This document shows positions 21,132 through 33,830 of a DNA stretch of 64,000 bases, piece after piece. Source of the stretch: Dipteronia dyeriana (Eukaryota; Streptophyta; Magnoliopsida; Sapindales; Sapindaceae). The notes beneath the pieces were generated by a model. That model saw nothing but the letters and a program-made list of their open reading frames with translations, searched no databases and had not been told where the DNA came from. A program made the translations under genes and the position numbers. Location: assembly GCA_032871835.1 (NCBI GenBank), contig CM065299.1, forward strand, positions 83,457,652 through 83,521,651. The letters run 5' to 3'. Every line of letters begins with the position of its first letter. The first letter of the stretch is position 1.

Positions 21132-22824
21132 TTGTTCTTGTGTTATAAGATGCTATATACATGCAACAAAAGTGAGTGAAAGACAGAACAAGCATATTAG
21201 TCACAAATATATGAAAACAAAGATATATGACTTAAGAATGAATCATCATGCAAGACAAAGATAGTGAGTAATATCTTACAAGTATCATTAAGTCAAAATA
21301 TGCCAACATGTAACAAAATAAAGCATGTGAACATATCATAAAAGAGAACAATGTCTAGCATACAATGCTCCCCCTTGATAAATGTTATAATTAAAATCAA
21401 TGATAGCATAAAGTTCACAAAGATGTTCACACAATCACACATTCAAGCAATTTGAAGAAATATCAACAAGATAAGCTTCATATGCTAAGAGAGATACACA
21501 AAGATTTTTTCAAGTTCTCTCATAATTCTTCAACAATTGCTAAAATATCAACATACTCATAAACAAAGTGTGTGTGTGAGAGAGAGATATGCTTTAAATA
21601 TATATCAAGAAGTAGTTTGATAATCAACATGCAAACGATTTCGAACAACTATTCATCTTAAGCTTTTTCCATAAAAAGTCAAATCGATTATCATCCGGAA
21701 TTTTTGCTTTTTTAAGAGAATAGATTTCAACATATGAGCATGTGTGTGCATGTGGTTCGTCATCCCATTTCTGTTTTTCAACCCGAGCTCATTTGATTTT
21801 CAACTATACTCATTTTTAAGTCTTCCTCATTTTCTTTTTAGGCTTTGAATCAAAGAATTTTTTTTATATAATTTCATTTCAACACTTCTTTGATTTTTCC
21901 ATTTTTTTTATATAAACAAAATTCACTTCATGACGGCTTTCACTCATCACAATGGTGTAGCTCTTTCCAACATTTGGTAGCTTTCACAACCAATGTGTGT
22001 AGCCCTTTTCATTAAGGTGCTCGTTGAGTTCTATGTATTTGCCGAAGAAAAATGGATACTAACCATATGTCATTTTAAATGTACTTAAGCACAAAAACTT
22101 CAAGGTGTATCCAATGTTTACATATTAGTAAACTCAACATACTAGCAAAAAATATAAGAGAAGCAAGGTGCAATTTTAAAAAACCAAGATTTTATGGCTC
22201 ATAAGAACATGATCTAAAAGCAATAAGTAGAGACTTATTCAAGATCATTACTTCTCTAATGAGTAGCTTTCAAAGAATATGAAGCTCATATTTTCAAAAG
22301 TAATGCCACTCAATATACTATACACAAACAATCATCAAAGTTAAGATCAATGTGAACAATATCACTATTAGATCCTAAAATAGTAAATGTCAATGAGAAC
22401 CATATGTATGCTATACAAAATTCTCTAATATGACATGTTATGAGATGTATATCAAAAATTGAGTCAAAAGATGAATATCTAAGAGAACATGCATTTGAGT
22501 ATAGAGATACCTTTTTGCACATTATATTCACAAAATATCATACTTCCGCCCTTTTTTATGAGCACTCTTTCCTTGAATGTCCTCATGACACCAAGTTGAC
22601 GATGTTTCACAACAAGAGTATAAAAACCATAATATCTCAACTCAATCAACACATATAACAAAAGAACTTCTCTAAAGTTAATCAACAAATTTTGACCATC
22701 ATAACAACCGTGATGTGAGATAACCAAGTTCATATCAATACATGGAGTATTCAAAGCTAGCAAGCAAGAATTCTCAACACAATTGATATATAGCCTCAAA
22801 GCTATCTCACATGTGCTTCTTATA
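21132..22824. other. Non-coding interior of element A where pol would lie
   Basis: AT-rich sequence with no protease DSG/DTG, integrase HHCC or DDE, RT YxDD or RNase H motif in any frame I could read. Short frames (22310-22844) show no family resemblance. Confidence 0.65.
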
Positions 22825-24786
22825 TTACTGATAAGAGCACTCACCCCTGAACCACTTTTTCTTGGGTGTACCTACACAAACATTTCCAATATCATCATTG
22901 ACAACAATGTTAAATCTAGAGTAAAGTCCTTCAATGACTTGATTAACAAGAATATCATTAACACACTTTTCCTTAACATTTTTAACACAAGCTTTGTCAA
23001 GTTGAACAAGATTAGTATTCTTTCTACTCCACAACTTCTTCTCATGCTTATCAATATTATCATGTTTCTCAACCTTCAAGACCTTAGCATGATCAAGTTG
23101 AAGTTTAATCTCCTTATCTCTATATTCATTTCCTAATTTGCATTTTTCTATAAATTTATAACACCTAGGCTTAATGTGACCTATTGTGTTGCAATAATGG
23201 AAAATTGGAATAAAAGATAAGATTGTACCTTTTGGAGTTTAACTAGCTTCACTAGGAGTTTGCAAAGATACCTTGTTCACCAACTTCTTCTTGGCTTTTG
23301 ATCTTCTCTTCTTATATGGTTTCTTATCAATCACGACTTCATCAAAGTGAGTAGGAAGTGGTGCTTCCAAGAGCTCCTCTTCAACTACCAAGTCGTCTTT
23401 ACCACTATGAGAGTTAACAATATTCCTAACACTATACACACTTACCGAATTATTCACTAAGTCCTTGATGGCCTCCTTAGCCGTGTCTATCTCTTCCATC
23501 AATTCTTCTTCTCTCTTCTCCAAAGAAGATATCACATTATCCTTCTCAACATATATCTTTTCAAGTTCTCTAAACTTCTTCATAATATCACCCTTTTCAC
23601 CAAGAAGTCTACGAGTGACAACAACAAACTCATTTAGTTGTTTCTTGATCAAATCATCCTTCTCAACTACTTCTCTTTGAGCATTATCTCTAGCTTCTTC
23701 AAGCTTTTATATCTTTTTCAACAACTCAAGATTAGTAGGAATGAAACTAGAGCTTCCATGATGATTTGCATCAAAGTTTTTGTTCAAAGATATTGTACTA
23801 TCAACATCTAGTGGAGAATGAGAAGCCGTTAGAGCTATAAAGTCGCTCACCAACTCTTCATCACTTGAAGACTCACTACTAGAGCTCTCATTGTCACTAG
23901 AATTATCATCACTCAAAGTAGCCGCCAACACTTTGCCTTTCTTGTCTTTCTTAGATGGCTTCTTGGTGCACTCACTAGCCAAGTGACTAAAACCATGACA
24001 ATTATAGCATTGAACATCTTTCTTATTCATGGCTTGACTATTCTTCTCATTCCTTGGAGATGATGTTCTCTTAACTCTCTTTTCCTTCGAATACTTGGCT
24101 TTAGGCTTGGTATTCTTCTTTAGAAACTTCTTGAACCTTTTAACCAAAAGAGCCATCTCTTCATTTTCATCATCACTCTCCTCTTCAATAGTATTGAGAG
24201 CGATTCCCTTACTCTTAATCTTTCACTTCAAGCATATCTCATAAGTTTGGAGAGACCCAAGCAACTCATTGATGTTCATACTATCCATATCCTTGCTTTC
24301 CTCAATGGCCGCCACCTTTGATTTGAATCTCTTAGGAAGAGACCTAAGGATTTTCCAATTTAAACGCTCTTTTGAGATAGGTACTCCAAGTGATTGACAT
24401 TGGTTAGCAATATTAAGAAGACGGAATTGGAAGTCTTCAAACTTTTCTTCTTCACCCATACTTAAACCTTCAAATTGTTATGCCAACATTTAAAGCCTTG
24501 ATTTCTTCACCGCTAAGGTTTCTACATTAGTAACTTGGAGAGTATCCCAAGCTTCCTTTGCGGATTCAAGATTTTGAATGTATGAGAATTGATGCCTATC
24601 AACTCCTCCAAAGATGGCATTCATAGCACGATGGTGCCATTTAGCAACCTCAAACTCATTCGTTGTCCATTCATTCTTTGGCATGAGTATCATGTTTCCA
24701 TCCTCTTGAACCTTGGTAGGAGAACTATAACCTTCTTCCACTACCATCCAAGCTCTTTCATCAATCGAGCGGATGTAGGTTTTCAT
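22825..24786 (-). pseudogene. Element A Gag, long, lightly broken
   Basis: From ATG at 24786 the frame gives a Copia-type Gag start (NEWTTNEFEVAKWHHRAMNA, then SAKEAWDTLQ). After a frameshift near 24480 it continues with KFEDFQFRLLNIANQC and LLGSLQTYEICLK (24223-24459). The third piece (23707-24156) has a basic stretch, the zinc knuckle CYNCHGFSHLASEC and a Ser/Asp/Glu-rich tract. The fourth (23239-23652) is a charged, probably coiled-coil region ending in KKPYKKRRSKAKKK. A second knuckle follows near 23150-23195 (FHYCNTIGHIKPRC, first Cys replaced by Phe), and the frame ends near 22825. Total about 650 residues with only three or four lesions, so decay is recent. Two knuckles and this length resemble SIRE-type Gag. 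Confidence 0.82.
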
Positions 24787-24949
24787 CCTTAACTTCCAAT
24801 ACCCACAGTTAGTGCCTTGAAGTAATGGTGGCCTAGTATTTAAGGCTCATTCTGTCATTACAACATCTTGTAAACCCATTACTTCAAAGGCCTTGCACAA
24901 ACCGTGAATGTATCACCTGAACTCTCACTAAGTGCAATCTAGTGTCCTG

Positions 24950-24962
24950 CTCTGATACCAAT
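24950..24962 (-). other. Primer-binding site of element A
   Basis: Plus strand GCTCTGATACCAAT reads TTGGTATCAGAGC on the minus strand immediately inside the 5' LTR, the standard complement to the 3' end of initiator Met-tRNA. Confidence 0.85.
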
Positions 24963-27578
24963 TGAAAATACAAACACGGTTAAATACTCAAAGCTAACCT
25001 AGAGGGGGGGTGAATAGGTTAGACACCATTTTAGACTCCCTTAGAAACAAACAAAAGTTTGTCCCTCTAGATTGCTCGTATCACAATATATATATTAATT
25101 AAAGACACTTAATCAATATATAAAAACAAGTAAAGTGTGATACAAACAAGTAATTGTAACACATACATAATCTATATTATAGAAAGGAAGTCAACTTACA
25201 TAAAGAGTTCTATCCATAGTATTTAAATAACAAATATAAATGCTAGAGAGATAGGGATAGAGAGAAGTTGACACAAGATATAATGTGGTAAACCTCCGAA
25301 GATGAAACATCCACGGGTTAGCAACCACCGGCAAACAAAATCCACTAGTATATAAGACAAGTACAATCTCTCAAGTGACCCCTTCACCTAGAAACTACAT
25401 CCTATCCTACTCATGAAGATGTCGCCCTCATGCTCAACAATCTGAGGCCTCACACCTCTTGTCAAGACTTCCTAGCTCACCTTACCGGATCCTCACGACC
25501 TAAGGCAAGACTTCTTGCTCAACTATCCGAGTCCTCCCGACTCTAGTCAATACTTCCTCGCTCACCATTTCGGATCCTCACGACCCTAGTTAAGACTTCT
25601 TGCTCGACTATCCGAGTCCTCCCGACTCTAGCCAAGACTTCCTTGCTTGACAATCCAAGGTCTCACACCTCTTGCCAAGACTTACTTGCTCAACAACATA
25701 GGTCTCACGCCTATTGTCAAGACTTCCTTCTCACAAGGCATCTAGGTGACCATGAATGCAAAATGTAAACAATCACGCAACATAGAATGTTATGATCAAC
25801 ACATCCTATGAAAAATACTAGACATGAGCATGAATGCACAAATCAAATGTAGTCTAGTCAATCATGCATGTTTAAATCATAGAGATCATGTAAGATATGT
25901 TCAACATTAATCACAATCTAGATACATGCATAAATCTAAATTACAATCACAAGATATGTTCATTTAATCACAAAATCAAGTTTAAATCACACAAATCTAA
26001 AACATGCTAAAATCATATGACAAAGTCATTTAGATTTAAGCTAAAGTTCTAGAGCATATTCCTATACAAAGATTTAACAAAAAAACACAAGAATAACTCA
26101 AAAGAACATAAGCACATGTATTAATGTGAGAATTCGACCAAGAGAGCCTAATACATTCGATGAACTATTTTTCATAAAATCAGTCAATCAAAGATCATCA
26201 AATAGTCCTAGAATCAAAGCTAGCACAATACAATCCCAAACATGTGAAAACATAGGCAAGATCAAAACCTAACTGAACATGTAAGATTTCAATTGAAACT
26301 CAACCTAACTTTAAAAGAGTTCAAAACTCAAATAAAAACACTCACAATACACATATATAAGTTAAAGAAGAAAACCTAAGACTATTGACCAAGTTTTAAA
26401 AGAAAACTTTGAGAGAAAATCAATACCTTAGTTGATTTAGGTGCAGTCCCGTTTTTGTGTGTTTAGACTCCCAAAACAGTGTTAAAACTCACTCAAACCT
26501 TCAGAGAAAAGATGGAGGATAAATATACAAAAACTCTCAACTTTGAATCACTCAAATCGGAGTTCAAATGAAAAAGTTATGATTTTTGGAATGTGAGAAA
26601 ATGTAGAGAGAAATTTTTCTGCACACAAGTTTAAATTTCTTCTTAGAATGAAATGTGAGAGGGAAGGAGAATATAAAGGAGATGGAAAATTGGGCATGTG
26701 AAATGACAAATTGGGGCAAGAAGCATACAAGCATCCTTGCTGCCCGAGATGGTGCATGGGGATCTCGGGACAGCAAGCCTTCTGCCCCGAGATGGCCACG
26801 CGCCATCTCGGGAAAGAAGTGTTTTGCTGACTTCTTTCTCCTTCGACCTTCCTTCGCGTTCTTCGACCGTTCTCTGGTCTCCAAACTCGGAATTCAAATC
26901 CATTTACAGATTAAGAATTGTAACTCTCACATGGACATGGACATATAAGATACTTAACCCAGAAAATAATAATTCGACTCGATATACGAAGACGAAGACA
27001 ATGTATGCAACATGAGTTGAAACTGTAGTATCTTTTGACTTAGAACTTGAAATCAATAGTATGAGTAACCGAAATGACCGGAACTCAATCAAGAATGATT
27101 TAAGACTAAAATCAAGTTCAATATCCATGATATAGAAATATATACACAAACAAACACAATTCACACTAGAATGCAAACTACATAGAGATAGTCTCCAATC
27201 ATGTATTTTCCAAAACATGTTATTTCCATACCAATGCATGAGCATTCATCTTCAAATGTGTGAATGTGTTATACATGGTGCACAATGATGCAAGGACACA
27301 TATGAATGAATTGTATGTGTGTGCCTATAATGGTACACAACGATGCAGGGACACAAATGTATGAATTGTATGTGTGTGCCTAAGCCTTGTAAGAGAAAGA
27401 TAAGATCTTAGTATACCTTTGTAGAACCAAATTGCATCATTTCTCTTTGAAGACTTAGAACTTGCTTTGACTTGTTGTTCATTCTTCTTTTAAGCATCAT
27501 GAATCTAAACAACTAAATCATTACAAGTAAACATCATTTTGATATGGAGTTAATGCTAACACAAACTAAAACCTAACA
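24963..27578 (-). repeat. 5' LTR of element A (right)
   Basis: 2,616 bp, closely similar to 17028-19612. The main difference is an extra GC-rich block of about 45-50 bp near 26744-26795 that doubles the hairpin motif. The frames at 26548-27245 come from this block and repeat the 3' LTR. Confidence 0.92.
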
Positions 27579-27583
27579 CAGCT

Positions 27584-28833
27584 TTCAGTATATACTACCA
27601 GACGCGTTTCCAAAATTCGAAACTGAAACCAAAAACTCTTATTTTTATTTTTATTTTTATTTTCGAAAAACAACAACTGAAAAACGCTTATATGATGGGC
27701 CCTAAGCAGACTACATCAAATGGTCTTTAGTATGCAATGGCCTGCATTTAGTGTAGACCGATTTGATTTCATCGAATTTCATTTTAAAGAAGATTTTTAT
27801 AGATTTTTATTTACTTTGAAACATATTATATGCTTTATTATATTAAAATTATATTTTCATGTTAATATTTTTTTTTTCAAACGATTAAAAAATAAAATCA
27901 TCGTTAATGTCCATAAATCTGGACGAAAGTATTTGATCGTATATACGTGATTTTAAATCATTTATTTATATTTTACATCATAAAGATAATTATACACCTA
28001 AAAGATTTTTTAATTAGTCAACGTATGTGTATAAAATATTAGTATTGCTAGGGCCTTCAATATTTTTTTTCAAATTCCTTCCCAAATTGTTTTGGCCCGT
28101 GAGGTGCCAACATCACATCACTCACCACATAATCTCATTATTTACATGATGTTAACACCTCACGTGCTAACACGATTTGGGAAGGATTTGAAAAAAAATT
28201 AGGAAGCTTAATATTACTCATAAAATTTAATTAAAAAAATTAATTTAATTTATATTTTATAATTAAAATATAGTTAGTCAAATTTTTATTTGCTTATTAT
28301 TATTAGTCAAAATATTATATTTTTTTAAGAATAAAGGTGGCAAACCGACAATATTATAAACGTTTACATGTCTCTGTAAAAATATGACAATGAGTATAAA
28401 AACTATCCAAAATTAATTTAAGTTACCAAGGCAAAACTTAAAAATCGCATCTATTGTTGAACAAAACTCATGCACAAAAGTGGATAGTTTGATATTTACC
28501 ATATTTACATGGAGCCACACTCATACATGGCTTTTATTTTGACGTGATCGAGTAGTGATTTTTACCTTTTATTATTATTAATTAACATAAATGAATTTCA
28601 TTTGATTTATTTTAGTGTTGTTTAGTTGCTTTGAAAATAAAAGTAAGAAAAACGAAATCTTTTGTTCTTAATGGCATAACCAGTGAAAAATTGTTTTATT
28701 TTCTAATTTTTTTAGATTAACTTTTTTTTTATATATTTATTATAAATTGCTAATGTTTGTATGTTTTTTTTATAATGTTTGTTAATTTTAAAAGTAATTC
28801 ATTTTTTAAAATTTATGAAATTTTTTAAGAATG
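27584..28833. other. Intergenic AT-rich spacer
   Basis: No gene recognised. It contains a (TTTTTA)n tract near 27640-27660 and the foldback MITE at 28047-28212. The 76-codon frame at 27720-27950 has no recognisable similarity. Confidence 0.7.
28047..28212. mobile_element. Small foldback MITE
   Basis: About 165 bp whose halves are near inverted copies: TTTTTTTTCAAATTCCTTCC and CCCGTGAGGTGCCAACATCA on the left, matched by inverted CACCTCACGTGC and GGAAGGATTTGAAAAAAAA on the right. Non-coding; superfamily and target duplication not determined. Confidence 0.65.
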
Positions 28834-28838
28834 AGTGT

Positions 28839-29377
28839 TGTCACAAGTTTAGAGTTTGCGCAGCACACCCGTGCTGCACTTAGGCCAATTCGATGAGAAT
28901 GATGCTAAGTAAGTCTTAAACGAGAGATTTGAGAGAAGAGATTAGTAGACCTTATATGAGAAACAAAGATTGTATTGCTATGAAGGAAGATTTACAATGA
29001 GTTGGATGTTAGAATGCTTGAGTTTCTAGGATGCTTTTCAAATGAGAGGGGTTAGCTATTTATAGTGAGCCACATCCTCAATGAATGGCTAGAATCAATT
29101 TGATCCGATTGTGGAGATTGAGTCTCCAGAAGAATCTATAATTACGTACAAGTATTTAGAGCCTTCTACTTGTATCTACATGTGTGTACATGTCTCTAGA
29201 CAATTCTACATCTATCTAGATATGTACAAGAACAACTTAGAATGGTTGTGTTGCTAGAGACTTCCAGAAGCTTGACCAATGCTAGAATTGTGGAGAAGTC
29301 TCTAGATTCATCCAGGAGCTTGGCATAGTTTTGGCCTTTGATGGGATCCTGGGTTTGGTCATAAATAGGCCATGACA
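28839..29377 (-). repeat. 3' LTR of element D (left)
   Basis: 539 bp, very similar to 48504-49043. It has repeated TCTACATGTGTGTACATGTC / TCTAGATATGTACAAG stretches. The AATGAGAGGGG..CTATTTATAG segment is a TATA-like region in both LTRs. Confidence 0.9.
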
Positions 29378-29392
29378 TCCTCCCCCATCTAA

Positions 29393-30198
29393 ATTTGTAA
29401 CGTCCTCGTTGCGTGGACGTTGAGTATATTAGAGTCTGCCACAAATGGGGGCCTTCTTGGGGATGCAATTCAGCTAAAGAAGCCTCCCTTGAGGGACCGC
29501 CTTCAAATGTTGCATCCTTGGCTCAGTGCAAATGGGTTTGCTTGGCTTCTATGGTGATCCAGCATCTCTTATACATTCTCATGTTGCTTTTGGTCGCTTC
29601 CCATAGCTTGCACGCTCTTTCCTCCGTCGAACGTCTTCGGTTGGAACGTCCTGTGGAGAGGTAGGAGAAATCGGTGTCTCCTCGAGTCGTAACATCTTGC
29701 ATGACTTGGGCATGCATTCCACAGGGATGGTGAGTGCCTTGCCCTAATTAAAAATGCTAAGTGAGTTATCAACGGGTAGGGAAAAAAACATTGGCTTGCT
29801 CAAAGAACGTCATGTCTAGGACCACTTGGTAGTCGTCTAGGGGGACCACTAAGAAGTCTAGCTTTCTGTTCCACTAGCCTAGGTTAACAGTGACACCATT
29901 TGTTGTGCAACTTGCTTGGCCAGAGAATTGGCAGCTTTGATGGTGGTAAATTCACCGTTGTTGATGCGAAGGCCAAGTCGTTTGGCTTTGTCCATTGAGA
30001 TGGAGTTGTGTGTTGCCCCAATGTTTAACATCGCACGAACTTGGTTGCCTTTGATGGTGGCTCATGAACATGAGGCCTTTCATGGCAAATGTAGGAGGCA
30101 TGGCTTGCCCATTAAGGGCGTAGATTTGTTGGAGAGAACACATGCTTGCTTGAGATTCGGATGCCTCGGTCTCCTCGAGCTGGGTAACTGTGGCATTA
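29393..30198 (-). pseudogene. Element D protease and pol-end remnants
   Basis: Minus-strand frames near 29920-30060 read NIGATHNSISMDKAKRLGL and GEFTTIKAANSLAKQVAQ. This is the Ty3/gypsy aspartic-protease region with Asp replaced by Asn in the (D/N)-x-G-A-T-H-N motif. A later piece reads VVPLDDYQVVLDM, the usual C-terminal protease block. Closer to the LTR (29520-29720), EERACKLWEATKSNMRMYK resembles the tail of gypsy integrase. The RT, RNase H and integrase core that should lie between are absent, so a large internal deletion occurred. Element E inserted at the upstream edge of this piece. Confidence 0.6.
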
Positions 30199-30203
30199 AG
30201 TGT

Positions 30204-31385
30204 TGTTAATAAACAAATTTGGCTAGGAACCAAAGGAAAATTTTCCACTCTCCTAGCCAAGGTCCAAATCCGAGATTACTTAGCATGGTACCGCGGTTCC
30301 TGGGTTCGAGCTATTGGGCGACCCCGGAGAAGCGAGGAAAGGTCATCGAGCCCTACGAACACCCCAGGTGAAGCCCGACATGATCAAATCGAGCTCCTTA
30401 CACTTAAATAAGGACCCAAGGCAAGACCAATACATGACGACCCATACTTCCCGAGGTTGAAATTACCTCGCAGTTTCCCTAAAAGCTCGCCATCCTTTCT
30501 AGACACAGAGAGAAAGACCTATAAGGCATCAAAGTATCGCTCCATCTGAAATTACCTTGCAGAGGAAGAAAATCTATCTAGGCAAGTAGGAGGAAGCTCG
30601 CAGAAGCTTCATCATCGCTAACATGGTCATTTCAAGCTCCAAAAGGAACCTGGAAAGGTCTATTGAGCTTCTAATATCAAGACAAGAGTATAGATTTACC
30701 TCGCCTTTCAAAACAGTAAGCGCCATATTCGGCGAATTCCATGATGCATCTTCCCAGGGTACACATGATCACCTTCACTCTTTAAATTACACTGAAACAC
30801 TGCGTACGTGTAGGGCAAGTGATTGAGTCCAAAGAGGAAACAAACTTATCTCCATCTAAGATATTCTCGAATCCGTTATTAAGCCAAAGTCAATGACATT
30901 TAAAAGGCATATCCCGCCCGATAAAGAGAAATTTGATTCAGAAAATAATGGCGAGAGAGTCACAAGTTTAACCTAGTTGGACTGTGTATAAATACGTCTG
31001 AGCATGCACAAGTAAGAGAGAGTTTAACAACACACAGAACTAGAGACATATAGAGAAGAATTTTACCTCGATCTAAATTCTGTTGATAGAACACAACCAC
31101 CATTGTTATCTACTTCTCGACAGAGACGAAGCCACCGCACCTATTGTACCCAAGAATGACTAGGAGCATTTGAACGACTTTTGTATACACCATATGATTC
31201 AATAATAAATTTGTACCATTTTCCCTTGAAGTGTCATAGTATTTCGTGTTGTCATTCATCATAATTTTCACTATCAAATATACGAACCTGGTATCGAAGG
31301 TATCAACCCCGACCGCCACCTCCATAGTAGTGGTCTCGAGGTTACTAACTGAAATTCTTCACCCCAAGTGAATTTTTGGTTAACA
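30204..31385 (+). repeat. 5' LTR of element E
   Basis: 1,182 bp. It holds a TATA box TATAAATA at 30987-30994 preceding GAGCATGCACAAGTAAGAG. The internal region continues with TTTCTGGCACTGTCTATGTG (31387-31406), which resembles the TGGCGCCGTCTGTGG-type primer-binding site of Tat elements. Confidence 0.9.
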
Positions 31386-31954
31386 CTTTCTGGCACTGTC
31401 TATGTGGACACCTACACCCAATTAACCAAACCAAAATTTTATGTGTTTATTATTTTACATGTGTTATGAGGCTCCGCTCCTCCCAGGGACACCTAAGGAC
31501 TCGGGTCAACCTTCTGCTACATCACCATGAAGAGCCCCAAGGAAGGGCAGAAAATCCAAGCACCGTAGCCAAGCTCTGATCCAGCCAATGCTGCACAAGC
31601 TTCTGTCCCTCCTATTATAAGCCAAGCCATGCTCGACCAATAAGCAGCGGCCTTCGTTGAAAACGTCCTCCTTCGCTTGCTCGCTGAAGGCATCGCAATC
31701 CATCTAGGAAATCCCAACACTCAAGGAGAGCCTAGCAGGCCCGGAACTAGGCATCCCGCCTTCAACCTGATTGGAACCACCCCCTCCAGAGCCAACCCAC
31801 GATATAACAGGGCCTCAACCCCCGATCTGAGATAGGCTAGGGCCTATACCCCCAGTGCCTTACAGGCCATCGTGTTATCAACCCAAGGCGAGTCAAATCT
31901 TTAGCAGAAACCCTACCACGGGAACAACAAGAGGCTCCTCACCCGGCACCCTCA

Positions 31955-32856
31955 ATGAGGGAAACTCGGGCTAGAGAAGAAGGTAACCAGCAAAGCCCCC
32001 GGACAGATCCCGCTCATAAAGAAGACCGGTTGGAGATCGCCAGTTCATCGAAGGAATTTGATAGCGAGGAGTCCGAGGTCAACTCAAATAAACCCAGGAA
32101 CAAATGCTTGGGGGATCAGTTGGCGAAGCTATATAAAGAGATCTAGCAGATAAAAAAAGGAAAGCACAAGAAGGTCAAGAAGGATCCTTTGAGTGAAATG
32201 AATGCTCCCTTCACCAGATGGATCCGAGAGGCTGAACTCTCACCAAAATTCAAAATGCCTGCAAATAAATTCTTCGGAACAGAAGACCCATTAAGCCACC
32301 TAGAGAGCTTCGTCCAACAATGGAAGTCCAGAATACCACCAGAGCTACCATGTGCAGGATGTTCCCTACCAACTTGACTGATTACGTAAAGACTTGGTTC
32401 AGGAAGTTGCCTGCTGGTAGCGTGGACTCATTCATAAAGCTATCAACTAATTTCTGCTTACAGTTCCAGGGGTCAAACCGAGTCCAAAGGATCCCATACA
32501 CCTTCAGTAAGTGGTTTAAGAGCGAGGTGAAGCAGGAAGTCATACAGATGGGAGTCTTCACCGAGAAGGAGACCCTCACAAACTTTCGACAGAACCTATG
32601 AGAGGGCAAGATCTTTCGATCCTTCGCCAAGCGACCTCTAGAGACTTACCAAGAGGCCTATGATCGGGCTCTGAAGCAGGTCAAGATTGATGCATAACTC
32701 AAGGTCAAAATGGAGGATGACGACATGAGAATGGAGAAACACTAGAAGAAAGAAGCTCTTAGACCTGAGCCAGCTCAGAAAAACCAGATCAAACCTCCCA
32801 ACAGGTCGACATACCGTTCACCCGTTTCCCAACCTCGACAAGAGTGGTATCTAGTG
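31955..32856 (+). pseudogene. Element E gag, first part
   Basis: Frames 31955-32146, 32189-32377 and 32320-32601 together give a Tat-type Gag: an acidic N-terminus (DRLEIASSSKEFDSEESEV), then NAPFTRWIREAELSPKFKMP, TEDPLSHLESFVQQW, MCRMFPTNLTDYVKTWFRKL and SEVKQEVIQMGVFTEKETL, then DRALKQVKIDA. A stop, a frameshift near 32330 and further stops at 32599 and beyond break it. Element F inserted at 32857-32861, and gag resumes at 37388. Confidence 0.85.
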
Positions 32857-32861
32857 AGACG

Positions 32862-33686
32862 TGTTGGAACCCCATTCACAGGTTACGCAGCGAAACTAGG
32901 TTTTAAATTTTTTAATACAGATCATAATCTGTATTTGGGATCAGTGAACTTGGGATCGTAATTATTTTTCAAAACTAATACATACAATATGTAAACACAG
33001 GAAATTGAAATCGATATAATCAGAAGAAAATCATACTAACGTTTGGGGGCTCCTTCACTTTAATTTATTCTCCTATCTGAACCACTCTTACTAACGTTTG
33101 GAGACTCATTCACTTTACGATATGCTCCTGTCTGAACCACTCGATCTTTCCCGCTATCTCCCTGATTGGTAACTGCTTGTTGACCTGTTTCGGTCTCAGG
33201 AACTTGAATGGAGGATTTAGATAAAAGACTTAAAGAAACTCTTTCTTCAAAGTCAAAACAACTAGAAAAATTTTAGTAAAAAAGAAAAATAACAATATTT
33301 TTTTTCTTTATTTGATATGGGTACACTGCACTTTCATGCACAAAACCAAGTTTTTTTTTTGTTTTGTTTCACGCACAAAGCAAAAAAAAAAAACTTTTTT
33401 TTACCAATCTAAAAACCCTGTCTCACGCCCACTTGCATATATTTATATATATTATGTGTATTAAATATTTGCTTCATATGCAAATTCTTCTTTTAACTAT
33501 TGTTTCATGAGCACCTACCAATTTGCATCCAATGCAATCTCTTGTGTTATTAATTGATATATATCTTTTAATTATTCTTTTCAAATATATCCAATATATT
33601 AAAAGTGATAATAAGTATTTTAAATTTAAACTTAAATTCAAATACTTAGATAAATGATTTAGTAAAATAAAATAATCCTATTATTT
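32862..33686 (-). repeat. Truncated 3' LTR of element F (left)
   Basis: 825 bp matching the first ~800 bp of 35337-37382; similarity ends at 33686, where element A-type sequence begins. It contains a duplicated ~54-bp unit ending CTGAACCACTC. Confidence 0.85.
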
Positions 33687-33830
33687 TCTCTTTGAAGACT
33701 TAAAACTTGCTTTGACTTGTTGTTCATTCTTCTTTGAAGCTTGAATCATTATGAATCTAAACAACTAAATCATTACAAGTAAACATCATTTTGATATGGA
33801 ATTAATGCCAACACAAACTAAAACCTAACA
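33686..33830 (+). repeat. Element A-type LTR fragment inside F
   Basis: 145 bp nearly identical to 19468-19612, the LTR end of element A, from TCTCTTTGAAGACTTA to AAAACCTAACA. It replaces the rest of the left LTR of F. Confidence 0.9.

Larger units (their letters stand above)
17028..27578 (-). mobile_element. Element A: pol-less LTR retrotransposon (TR-GAG/LARD type)
   Basis: Long LTRs (17028-19612 and 24963-27578) are flanked by CAGCT on both sides (17023-17027, 27579-27583). TTGGTATCAGAGC, complementary to initiator Met-tRNA, lies on the minus strand next to the right LTR, so transcription runs right to left. A polypurine tract AAAGGGGGAGAT (minus, about 19613-19625) precedes the left LTR. 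Inside are a long Copia/SIRE-like Gag and a second ORF, but no protease, integrase, RT or RNase H. Such gag-only elements must use enzymes supplied by others. Confidence 0.88.

Noticed and set aside
22310..22844. Pol remnant in element A
   Set aside because: No protease, integrase, RT or RNase H motif could be found in any frame; the longest frame has no family pattern.
26548..27245. Overlapping open frames on both strands as a host gene
   Set aside because: They lie entirely in the right LTR of element A, recur at 18618-19272 in the other LTR, and have no recognisable domain.
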